A DNA stretch of 64,000 nt from Luidia sarsii (lineage: Eukaryota; Echinodermata; Asteroidea; Paxillosida; Luidiidae): assembly GCA_949987565.1 (NCBI GenBank), contig OX465102.1, forward strand, positions 24,342,760 to 24,406,759, given 5' to 3'. The notes beneath the pieces were generated by a model, which saw only the letters and a list, made by a program, of their open reading frames with translations, made no database searches and was not told where the DNA came from. The translations under genes and the position numbers were made by a program. Shown one piece after another: positions 23,201-34,928 of this stretch (its first letter is position 1; each line of letters begins with the position of its first letter).

Positions 23201-26200
23201 CGTGGTATGGTCGTAGGCGATGATTGCTTTGGATCGCCAATATTTAATTGAAATATTCGCAAATAGGCGCTATTGAAAAAAACACTAAAAATCTAAAACC
23301 TACGACACCCTGTATTCCTAGACGATCTCTCGGTCAAGTACTGACAGAGCCCTACGTTGTTTGACTGCGGTGATCGGACGAGAACCGGTACTTGCAACGT
23401 GGTATGGTCGTAGGCGATGATTGCTTTAGATGGCCAATATTTAATTGAAATATTCGCAAATAGGCGCTGTTGAAAAAAGGACGTAAAATCTAAAACCTAC
23501 GACACCCTGTATTCCTAGACGATCTCTCGGTCAAGTACTGACAGAGCCCTACGTTGTTTGACTGCGGTGATCGGACGAGAACCGGTACTTGCAATGTGGT
23601 ATGGTCGTAGGCGATGATTGCTTTGGATCGCCAATATTTAATTGAAATATTCGCAAATAGGCGCTATTGAAAAAAGGACGCAAAAATTAAAACCTACGAC
23701 ACCCTGTATTCCTAAACGATCTCTCGGTCAAGAACTGACAGAGCCCTACGTTGTTTGACTGCGGTGATCGGACGAGAACCGGTACTTGCAACGTGGTATG
23801 GTCGTAGGCGATGATTGCTTTGGATCCCCAATATTTTTATTGAAATATTCGCAAATAGGCGCTATTGAAAAAAGGACGTAAAATCTAAAACCTACGACAC
23901 CCTGTATTCCTAGACGATCTCTCGGTCAAGTACTGACAGAGCCCTACGTTGTTTGACTGCGGTGATCGGACGAGAACCGGTACTTGCAACGTGGTATGGT
24001 CGTAGGCGATGATTGCTTTAGATGGCCAATATTTTTATTGAAATATTCGCAAATAGGCGCTATTGAAAAAAGGACGTAAAATCTAAAACCTACGACACCC
24101 TGTATTCCTAGACGATCTCTCGGTCAAGTACTGACAGAGCCCTACGTTGTTTGACTGCGGTGATCGGACGAGAACCGGTACTTGCAACGTGGTATGGTCG
24201 TAGGCGATGATTGCTTTAGGTCGCCAATATTTAATTGAAATATTCGCAAATAGCCGCTATTGAAAAAAGGACGTAAAATCTAAAACCTACGACACCCTGT
24301 ATTCCTAGACGATCTCTCGGTCAAGTACTGACAGAGCCCTACGTTGTTTGACTGCGGTGATCGGACGAGAACCGGTACTTGCAACGTGGTATGGTGGTAG
24401 GCGATGATTGCTTTAGATGGCCAATATTTAATTGAAATATTCGCAAATAGGCGATATTGAAAAAAGGATGTAAAATCTAAAACCTACGACACCCTGTATT
24501 CCTAGACGATCTCTCGGTCAAGTACTGACAGAGCCCTACGTTGTTTGACTGCGGTGATCAGACGAGAACCGGTACTTGCAACGTGGTATGGTCGTAGGCG
24601 ATAATTGCTTTAGGTCGCCAATATTTAATTGAAATATTCGCAAATAGGCGCTATTGAAAAAAGGACGTAAAATCTAAAACCTACGACACCCTGTATTCCT
24701 AGACGATCTCTGGGTCAAGTACTGACAGAGCCCTACGTTGTTTGACTGCGGTGATCGGACGAGAACCGGTACTTGCAACGTGGTATGGTCGTAGGCGATG
24801 ATTGCTTTGGATCGCCAATATTTAATTGAAATATTCGCAAATAGGCGCTATTGAAAAAAAGACTAAAAATCTAAAACCTACGACACCCTGTATTCCTAGA
24901 CGATCTCTCGGTCAAGTACTGACAGAGCCCTACGTTGTTTGACTGCGGTGATCGGACGAGAACCGGTACTTGCAACGTGGTATGGTCGTAGGCGATGATT
25001 GCTTTAGATGGCCAATATTTAATTGAAATATTCGCAAATAGGCGCTGTTGAAAAAAGGACGTAAAATCTAAAACCTACGACACCCTGTATTCCTAGACGA
25101 TCTCTCGGTCAAGTACTGACAGAGCCCTACGTTGTTTGACTGCGGTGATCGGACGAGGACCGGTACTTGCAATGTGGTATGGTCGTAGGCGATGATTGCT
25201 TTGGATCGCCAATATTTAATTGAAATATTCGCAAATAGGCGCTATTGAAAAAAGGACGCAAAAATTAAAACCTACGACACCCTGTATTCCTAGACGATCT
25301 CTCGGTCAAGTACTGACAGAGCCCTACGTTGTTTGACTGCGGTGATCGGACGAGAACCGGTACTTGCAACGTGGTATGGTCGTAGGCGATGATTGCTTTG
25401 GATCCCCAATATTTTTATTGAAATATTCGCAAATAGGCGCTATTGAAAAAAGGACGTAAAATCTAAAACCTACGACACCCTGTATTCCTAGACGATCTCT
25501 CGGTCAAGTACTGACAGAGCCCTACGTTGTTTGACTGCGGTGATCGGACGAGAACCGGTACTTGCAACGTGGTATGGTCGTAGGCGATGATTGCTTTAGA
25601 TGGCCAATATTTTTATTGAAATATTCGCAAATAGGCGCTATTGAAAAAAGGACGTAAAATCTAAAACCTACGACACCCTGTATTCCTAGACGATCTCTCG
25701 GTCAAGTACTGACAGAGCCCTACGTTGTTTGACTGCGGTGATCGGACGAGAACCGGTACTTGCAACGTGGTATGGTCGTAGGCGATGATTGCTTTAGGTC
25801 GCCAATATTTAATTGAAATATTCGCAAATAGCCGCTATTGAAAAAAGGACGTAAAATCTAAAACCTACGACACCCTGTATTCCTAGACGATCTCTCGGTC
25901 AAGTACTGACAGAGCCCTACGTTGTTTGACTGCGGTGATCGGACGAGAACCGGTACTTGCAACGTGGTATGGTCGTAGGCGATGATTGCTTTAGATGGCC
26001 AATATTTAATTGAAATATTCGCAAATAGGCGATATTGAAAAAAGGATGTAAAATCTAAAACCTACGACACCCTGTATTCCTAGACGATCTCTCGGTCAAG
26101 TACTGACAGAGCCCTACGTTGTTTGACTGCGTTGATCAGACGAGAACCGGTACTTGCAACGTGGTATGGTCGTAGGCGATAATTGCTTTAAATCGCCAAT

Positions 26201-26374
26201 ATTTAATTGAAATTTTCGCAAATAGACGCTATTGAAAAATGAAAGAAAAAATGAAAACCTACGACACCCTGTTTTCCTAGACGATCTCTCGGTCAAGTAC
26301 TGACAGAGCCCTACGTTGTTTGACTGCGGTGATCGGACGAGAACCGGTACTTGCAACGTGGTATGGTCGTAGGC
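20261..26374. repeat. Duplication at offset 4338-4339 bp
   Basis: 20261-22036 recurs at about 24600-26374. It is anchored by the rare GACGAGGACCGG genes at E 20851 and 25190. The one-base step comes from the extra A in the spacer before E 21642. Confidence 0.8.
20339..25980 (-). rRNA. 5S rRNA genes, copies 104-132
   Basis: Gene +1 positions E: 20457, 20654, 20851, 21048, 21246, 21444, 21642, 21839, 22036, 22233, 22430, 22627, 22824, 23021, 23218, 23415, 23612, 23809, 24007, 24205, 24402, 24599, 24796, 24993, 25190, 25387, 25585, 25783, 25980. The copies at 20851 and 25190 share the rare change GACGAGGACCGG, which marks a 4339-bp duplication. The unit ending at 21642 has an extra A in its spacer A-run and several private changes. 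Three A-rich spacers lie within 21.8-22.9 kb. The copy at 24402 has C7 changed by a GGTGGTAGG variant, which weakens helix I. Confidence 0.95.
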
Positions 26375-29300
26375 GATGATTGCTTTGGATCGCCAATATT
26401 TAATTGAAATATTCGCTATTAGGCGCTATTGAAAAAAGGACGTAAAATCTATAACCTACGACACCCTGTATTCCTAGACGATCTCTCGGTCAAGTACTGA
26501 CAGAGCCCTACGTTGTTTGACTGCGGTGATCGGACGAGAACCGGTACTTGCAACGTGGTATGGTCGTAGGCGATGATTGCTTTGGATCGCCAATATTTAA
26601 TTGAAATATTCGCAAATAGGCGCTATTGAAAAAAGGACGTAAAATCTAAAACCTACGACACCCTGTATTCCTAGACGATCTCTCGGTCAAGTACTGACAG
26701 AGCCCTTCGTTGTTTGACTGAGGTGATCAGACGAGAACCGGTACTTGCAACGTGGTATGGTCGTAGGCGATGATTGCTTTAAATCGCCAATATTTAATTG
26801 AAATTTTCGCAAATAGACGCTATTGAAAAATGAAAGAAAAAATGAAAACCTACGACACCCTGTATTCCTAGACGATCTCTCGGTCAAGTACTGACAGAGC
26901 CCTATGTTGTTTGACTGCGGTGATCGGACGAGAACCGGTACTTGCAACGTGGTATGGTCGTAGGCGATGATTGCTTTGGATCGCCAATATTTAATTGAAA
27001 TATTCGCAAATAGGCGCTATTGAAAAAAGGACGTAAAATCTAAAACCTACGACACCCTGTATTCCTAGACGATCTCTCGGTCAAGTACTGACAGAGCCCT
27101 ACGTTGTTTGACTGCGGTGATCGGACGAGAACCGGTACTTGCAACGTGGTATGGTCGTAGGCGATGATTGCTTTGGATCGCCAATATTTAATTGAAATAT
27201 TCGCAAATAGGCGCTATTAAAAAAAGGACGTAAAATCTAAAACCTACGACACCCTGTATTCCTAGACGATCTCTCGGTCAAGTACTGACAGAGCCCTACG
27301 TTGTTTGACAGCGGTGATCGGACGAGAACCGGTACTTGCAACGTGGTATGGTCGTAGGCGATGATTGCTTTGGATCGCCAATATTTAATTGAAATATTCG
27401 CAAATAGGCGCTATTGAAAAAAGGACGTAAAATCTAAAACCTACGACACCCTGTATTCCTAGACGATCTCTCGGTCAAGTACTGACAGAGCCCTACGTTG
27501 TTTGACAGCGGTGATCGGACGAGAACCGGTACTTGCAACGTGGTATGGTCGTAGGCGATGATTGCTTTGGATCGCCAATATTTAATTGAAATATTCGCAA
27601 ATAGGCGCTATTAAAAAAAGGACGTAAAATCTAAAACCTACGACACCCTGTATTCCTAGACGATCTCTCGGTCAAGTACTGACAGAGCCCTACGTTGTTT
27701 GACTGCGGTGATCGGACGAGAACCGGTACTTGCAATGTGGTATGGTCGTAGGCGATGATTGCTTTGGATCGCCAATATTTAATTGAAATATTCGCAAATA
27801 GGCGCTATTGAAAAAAGGACGCAAAAATTAAAACCTACGACACCCTGTATTCCTAGACGATCTCTCGGTCAAGTACTGACAGAGCCCTACGTTGTTTGAC
27901 TGCGGTGATCGGACGAGAACCGGTACTTGCAACGTGGTATGGTCGTAGGCGATGATTGCTTTGGATCCCCAATATTTTTATTGAAATATTCGCAAATAGG
28001 CGCTATTGAAAAAAGGACGTAAAATCTAAAACCTACGACACCCTGTATTCCTAGACGATCTCTCGGTCAAGTACTGACAGAGCCCTACGTTGTTTGACTG
28101 CGGTGATCGGACGAGAACCGGTACTTGCAACGTGGTATGGTCGTAGGCGATGATTGCTTTAAATCGCCAATATTTAATTGAAATTTTCGCAAATAGACGC
28201 TATTGAAAAATGAAAGAAAAAATGAAAACCTACGACACCCTGTTTTCCTAGACGATCTCTCGGTCAAGTACTGACAGAGCCCTACGTTGTTTGACTGCGG
28301 TGATCGGACGAGAACCGGTACTTGCAACGTGGTATGGTCGTAGGCGATGATTGCTTTGGATCGCCAATATTTAATTGAAATATTCGCAAATAGGCGCTAT
28401 TGAAAAAAGGACGTAAAATCTATAACCTACGACACCCTGTATTCCTAGACGATCTCTCGGTCAAGTACTGACAGAGCCCTACGTTGTTTGACTGCGGTGA
28501 TCGGACGAGAACCGGTACTTGCAACGTGGTATGGTCGTAGGCGATGATTGCTTTAGATGGCCAATATTTAATTGAAATATTCGCAAATAGGCGATATTGA
28601 AAAAAGGATGTAAAATCTAAAACCTACGACACCCTGTATTCCTAGACGATCTCTCGGTCAAGTACTGACAGAGCCCTACGTTGTTAGACTGCGTTGATCA
28701 GACGAGAACCGGTACTTGCAACGTGGTATGGTCGTAGGCGATAATTGCTTTAAATCGCCAATATTTAATTGAAATTTTCGCAAATAGACGCTATTGAAAA
28801 ATGAAAGAAAAAATGAAAACCTACGACACCCTGTTTTCCTAGACGATCTCTCGGTCAAGTACTGACAGAGCCCTACGTTGTTTGACTGCGGTGATCGGAC
28901 GAGAACCGGTACTTCCAACGTGGTATGGTCGTAGGCGATGATTGCTTTGGATCGCCAATATTTAATTGAAATATTCGCAAATAGGGGCTATTGAAAAAAG
29001 GACGTAAAATCTATAACCTACGACACCCTGTATTCCTAGACGATCTCTCGGTCAAGTACTGACAGAGCCCTACGTTGTTTGACTGCGGTGATCGGACGAG
29101 AACCGGTACTTGCAACGTGGTATGGTCGTAGGCGATGATTGCTTTGGATCGCCAATATTTAATTGAAATATTCGCAAATAGGCGCTATTGAAAAAAGGAC
29201 GTTAAATCTAAAACCTACGACACCCTGTATTCCTAGACGATCTCTCGGTCAAGTACTGACAGAGCCCTACGTTGTTTGACAGCGGTGATCGGACGAGAAC

Positions 29301-30709
29301 CGGTACTTGCAACGTGGTATGGTCGTAGGCGATAATTGCTTTAAATCGCCAATATTTAATTGAAATTTTCGCAAATAGACGCTATTGAAAAATGAAAGAA
29401 AAAATGAAAACCTACGACACCCTGTTTTCCTAGACGATCTCTCGGTCAAGTACTGACAGAGCCCTACGTTGTTTGATTGCGGTGATCGGACGAGAACCGG
29501 TACTTGCAACGTGGTATGGTCGTAGGCGATGATTGCTTTGGATCGCCAATATTTAATTGAAATATTCGCAAATAGGCGCTATTGAAAAAAGGACGTAAAA
29601 TCTATAACCTACGACACCCTGTATTCCTAGACGATCTCTCGGTCAAGTACTGACAGAGCCCTACGTTGTTTGACTGCGGTGATCGGACGAGAACCGGTAC
29701 TTGCAACGTGGTATGGTCGTAGGCGATGATTGCTTTAGATGGCCAATATTTCATTGAAATATTCGCAAATAGGCGATATTGAAAAAAGGACGTAAAATCT
29801 AAAACCTACGACACCCTGTATTCCTAGACGATCTCTCGGTCAAGTACTGACAGAGCCCTTCGTTGTTTGACTGAGGTGATCAGACGAGAACCGGTACTTG
29901 CAACGTGGTATGGTCGTAGGCGATGATTGCTTTAAATCGCCAATATTTAATTGAAATTTTCGCAAATAGACGCTATTGAAAAATGAAAGAAAAAATGAAA
30001 ACCTACGACACCCTGTATTCCTAGACGATCTCTCGGTCAAGTACAGACAGAGCCCTACGTTGTTTGACTGCGGTGATCGGACGAGAACCGGTACTTGCAA
30101 CGTGGTATGGTCGTAGGCGATGATTGCTTTGGATCGCCAATATTTAATTGAAATATTCGCAAATAGGCGCTATTGAAAAAAGGACGTAAAATCTAAAACC
30201 TACGACACCCTGTATTCCTAGACGATCTCTCGGTCAAGTACTGACAGAGCCCTACGTTGTTTGACTGCGGTGATCGGACGAGAACCGGTACTTGCAACGT
30301 GGTATGGTCGTAGGCGATGATTGCTTTGGATCGCCAATATTTAATTGAAATATTCGCAAATAGGCGCTATTAAAAAAAGGACGTAAAATCTAAAACCTAC
30401 GACACCCTGTATTCCTAGACGATCTCTCGGTCAAGTACTGACAGAGCCCTACGTTGTTTGACAGCGGTGATCGGACGAGAACCGGTACTTGCAACGTGGT
30501 ATGGTCGTAGGCGATGATTGCTTTGGATCGCCAATATTTAATTGAAATATTCGCAAATAGGCGCTATTGAAAAAAGGACGTAAAATCTAAAACCTACGAC
30601 ACCCTGTATTCCTAGACGATCTCTCGGTCAAGTACTGACAGAGCCCTACGTTGTTTGACAGCGGTGATCGGACGAGAACCGGTACTTGCAACGTGGTATG
30701 GTCGTAGGC
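26059..30709 (-). rRNA. 5S rRNA genes, copies 133-156
   Basis: Gene +1 positions E: 26177, 26374, 26571, 26768, 26965, 27162, 27359, 27556, 27753, 27950, 28148, 28345, 28542, 28739, 28936, 29133, 29330, 29527, 29724, 29921, 30118, 30315, 30512, 30709. The copies at 26768 and 29921 share the pair of changes CCCTTCGTTG and GACTGAGGTG, which anchors a 3153-bp duplication. The copies at 26177 and 28739 share GCGTTGATCAG, a separate link 2562 bp apart. A-rich spacers are dense here, with six in this block. Confidence 0.95.
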
Positions 30710-31301
30710 GATGATTGCTTTGGATCGCCAATATTTAATTGAAATATTCGCAAATAGGCGCTATTAAAAAAAGGACGTAAAATCTAAAACCTACGACACC
30801 CTGTATTCCTAGACGATCTCTCGGTCAAGTACTGACAGAGCCCTACGTTGTTTGACTGCGGTGATCGGACGAGAACCGGTACTTGCAATGTGGTATGGTC
30901 GTAGGCGATGATTGCTTTGGATCGCCAATATTTAATTGAAATATTCGCAAATAGGCGCTATTGAAAAAAGGACGCAAAAATTAAAACCTACGACACCCTG
31001 TATTCCTAGACGATCTCTCGGTCAAGTACTGACAGAGCCCTACGTTGTTTGACTGCGGTGATCGGACGAGAACCGGTACTTGCAACGTGGTATGGTCGTA
31101 GGCGATGATTGCTTTGGATCCCCAATATTTTTATTGAAATATTCGCAAATAGGCGCTATTGAAAAAAGGACGTAAAATCTAAAACCTACGACACCCTGTA
31201 TTCCTAGACGATCTCTCGGTCAAGTACTGACAGAGCCCTACGTTGTTTGACTGCGGTGATCGGACGAGAACCGGTACTTGCAACGTGGTATGGTCGTAGG
31301 C
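26640..31301. repeat. Duplication at offset 3153 bp
   Basis: About 26640-28148 recurs at 29793-31301. It is anchored by genes E 26768 and 29921, which share CCCTTCGTTG and GACTGAGG. Confidence 0.8.
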
Positions 31302-34300
31302 GATGATTGCTTTAGATGGCCAATATTTTTATTGAAATATTCGCAAATAGGCGCTATTGAAAAAAGGACGTAAAATCTAAAACCTACCACACCCTGTATT
31401 CCTAGACGATCTCTCGGTCAAGTACTGACAGAGCCCTACGTTGTTTGACTGCGGTGATCGGACGAGAACCGGTACTTGCAACGTGGTATGGTCGTAGGCG
31501 ATGATTGCTTTAGGTCGCCAATATTTAATTGAAATATTCGCAAATATCCGCTATTGAAAAAAGGACGTAAAATCTAAAACCTACGACACCCTGTATTCCT
31601 AGACGATCTCTCGGTCAAGTACTGACAGAGCCCTACGTTGTTTGACTGCGGTGATCGGACGAGAACCGGTACTTGCAACGTGGTATGGTCGTAGGCGATA
31701 ATTGCTTTAGATGGCCAATATTTAATTGAAATATTCGCAAATAGGCGATATTGAAAAAAGGATGTAAAATCTAAAACCTACGACACCCTGTATTCCTAGA
31801 CGATCTCTCGGTCAAGTACTGACAGAGCCCTACGTTGTTTGACTGCGGTGATCAGACGAGAACCGGTACTTGCAACGTGGTATGGTCGTAGGCGATAATT
31901 GCTTTAAATCGCCAATATTTAATTGAAATTTTCGCAAATAGACGCTATTGAAAAATGAAAGAAAAAATGAAAACCTACGACACCCTGTTTTCCTAGACGA
32001 TCTCTCGGTCAAGTACTGACAGAGCCCTACGTTGTTTGACTGCGGTGATCGGACGAGAACCGGTACTTGCAACGTGGTATGGTCGTAGGCGATGATTGCT
32101 TTGGATCGCCAATATTTAATTGAAATATTCGCAAATAGGCGCTATTGAAAAAAGGACGTAAAATCTATAACCTACGACACCCTGTATTCCTAGACGATCT
32201 CTCGGTCAAGTACTGACAGAGCCCTACGTTGTTTGACTGCGGTGATCGGACGAGAACCGGTACTTGCAACGTGGTATGGTCGTAGGCGATGATTGCTTTG
32301 GATCGCCAATATTTAATTGAAATATTCGCAAATAGGCGCTATTAAAAAAAGGACGTAAAATCTAAAACCTACGACACCCTGTATTCCTAGACGATCTCTC
32401 GGTCAAGTACTGACAGAGCCCTACGTTGTTTGACAGCGGTGATCGGACGAAAACCGGTACTTGCAACGTGGTATGGTCGTAGGCGATGATTGCTTTGGAT
32501 CGCCAATATTTAATTGAAATATTCGCAAATAGGCGCTATTGAAAAAAGGACGTAAAATCTAAAACCTACGACACCCTGTATTCCTAGACGATCTCTCGGT
32601 CAAGTACTGACAGAGCCCTACGTTGTTTGACAGCGGTGATCGGACGAGAACCGGCACTTGCAACGTGGTATGGTCGTAGGCGATAATTGCTTTAAATCGC
32701 CAATATTTAATTGAAATTTCGCAAATAGACGCTATTGAAAAATGAAAGAAAAAATGAAAACCTACGACACCCTGTATTCCTAGACGATCTCTCGGTCAAG
32801 TACTGACAGAGCCCTACGTTGTTTGACTGCGGTGATCGGACGAGAACCTGTACTTGCAACGTGGTATGGTCGTAGGCGATGATTGCTTTGGATCGCCAAT
32901 ATTTAATTGAAATATTCGCAAATAGGCGCTATTGAAAAAAGGACGTAAAATCTATAACCTACGACACCCTGTATTCCTAGACGATCTCTCGGTCAAGTAC
33001 TGACAGAGCCCTACGTTGTTTGACTGCGGTGATCGGACGAGAACCGGTACTTGCAACGTGGTATGGTCGTAGGCGATGATTGCTTTGGATCGCCAATATT
33101 TAATTGAAATATTCGCAAATAGGCGCTATTGAAAAAAGGACGTAAAATCTAAAACCTACGACACCCTGTATTCCTAGACGATCTCTCGGTCAAGTACTGA
33201 CAGAGCCCTACGTTGTTTGACAGCGGTGATCGGACGAGAACCGGTACTTGCAACGTGGTATGGTCGTAGGCGATGATTGCTTTGGATCGCCAATATTTAA
33301 TTGAAATATTCGCAAATAGGCGCTATTGAAAAAAGGACGTAAAATCTAAAACCTACGACACCCTGTATTCCTAGACGATCTCTCGGTCAAGTACTGACAG
33401 AGCCCTACGTTGTTTGACTGCGGTGATCGGATGAGAACCGGTACTTGCAACGTGGTATGGTCGTAGGCGATGATTGCTTTGGATCGCCAATATTTTTATT
33501 GAAATATTCGCAAATAGGCGCTATTGAAAAAAGGACGTAAAATCTAAAACCTACGACACCCTGTATTCCTAGACGATCTCTCGGTCAAGTACTGACAGAG
33601 CCCTACGTTGTTTGACTGCGGTGATCGGACGAGAACCGGTACTTGCAACGTGGTATGGTCGTAGGCGATGATTGCTTTGGATCGCCAATTTTTAATTGAA
33701 ATATTCGCAAATAGGCGCTATTGAAAAAAGGACGTAAAATCTAAAACCTACGACACCCTGTATTCCTAGACGATCTCTCGGTCAAGTACTGACAGAGCCC
33801 TACGTTGTTTGACTGCGGTGATCGGACGAGAACCGGTACTTGCAACGTGGTATGGTCGTAGGCGATGATTTCTTTATATGGCCAATATTTAATTGAAATA
33901 TTCGCAAATAGGCGCTATTGAAAAAAGGACGTAAAATCTAAAACCTACGACACCCTGTATTCCTAGACGATCTCTTGGTCAAGTACTGACAGAGCCCTAC
34001 GTTGTTTGACTGCGGTGATCGGACGAGAACCGGTACTTGCAACGTGGTATGGTCGTAGGCGATGATTGCTTTAGATGGCCAATATTTAATTGAAATATTC
34101 GCAAATAGGCGCTATTGAAAAAAGGACGTAAAATCTAAAACCTACGACACCCTGTATTCCTAGACGATCTCTCGGTCAAGTACTGACAGAGCCCTAAGTT
34201 GTTTGACAGCGGTGATCGGACGAGAACCGGTACTTGCAACGTGGTATGGTCGTAGGCGATGATTGCTTTGGATCGCCAAAATTTAATCGAAATATTCGCA

Positions 34301-34850
34301 AATAGGCGCTATTGAAAAAAGGACGCAAAAATTAAAACCTACGACACCCTGTATTCCTAGACGATCTCTCGGTCAAGTACTGACAGAGCCCTACGTTGTT
34401 TGACTGCAGTGATCGGACGAGAACCGGTACTTGCAACGTGGTATGGTCGTAGGCGATGATTGCTTTAGATCGCCAATATTTATTTGAAATATTCGCAAAT
34501 AGGCGCTATTGAAAAAATGACGTAAAATCTAAAACCTACGACACCCTGTATTCCTAGACGATCTCTCGGTCAAGTACTGACAGAGCCCTATGTTGTTTGA
34601 CTGCGGTGATCGGACGAGAACCGGTACTTGCAACGTGGTATGGTCGTAGTCGATGATTGCTTTAGATCGCCAACATTTAATTAAAAAATATTCGCAAAAA
34701 GGCTCTATTGAAAAATGAAAGAAAAAATGAAAACCTACGACACCCTGTATTCCTAAACGATCTCTCGGTCAAGTACTGACAGAGCCCTACGTTGTTTGAC
34801 TGCGGTGATCGGACGAGAACCGGTACTTGCAACGTGGTATGCTCGTAGGC
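30788..34850 (-). rRNA. 5S rRNA genes, copies 157-177
   Basis: Gene +1 positions E: 30906, 31103, 31301, 31499, 31696, 31893, 32090, 32287, 32484, 32681, 32877, 33074, 33271, 33468, 33666, 33863, 34060, 34257, 34454, 34651, 34850. From about 30.85 to 34.06 kb this is a copy of 17.05-20.26 kb at +13800 bp, including the shared 1-bp spacer deletion before the gene ending at 32877. The copy at 32484 has an internal TTTT and is listed separately. The last four genes (34257-34850) belong to a more divergent island with unusual spacers. Confidence 0.95.
32366..32484 (-). pseudogene. 5S copy 165 with an internal TTTT, probable pseudogene
   Basis: A single change (GACGAGAACC to GACGAAAACC on plus, C34U in the RNA) creates a sense-strand TTTT at plus 32450-32453, RNA residues 32-35. 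Four Ts are the usual Pol III stop signal in animals, so transcription would probably end about 35 nt into the gene. The counterparts in duplicates of this segment (E 12573 and 18684) lack the change. Confidence 0.6.
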
Positions 34851-34928
34851 GATGATTGCCTTGGATCGCCAATATTTAATTGAAATATTCGCAAATAGGC
34901 GCTATTGAAAAATGAAAGAAAAAATGAA
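34851..34928 (-). other. Hybrid A-rich spacer subclass
   Basis: This subclass combines the ATGAAAGAAAAAATG (or ATGAAGG) block with the ordinary ATATTCGCAAATAGGCG and a distinctive GATTGCCTTGGATCG promoter flank. Members follow E 34850, 42339, 43812, 45585, 47058, 50792, 56705 and 59268. In the first six, the gene starting there also has C9G (TATGCTCGTAGG), which breaks the C9-G110 pair of helix I. It looks like a recombinant of two spacer classes that then spread by duplication. Confidence 0.85.

Larger units (their letters stand above)
17040..34060. repeat. Dispersed duplication at offset 13800 bp
   Basis: About 17.04-20.26 kb is repeated at about 30.84-34.06 kb with identical spacing through 17 genes, including the GAAATTTCGC spacer and the 198-bp units. 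About 10.9-14.0 kb is a third relative. Confidence 0.85.
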
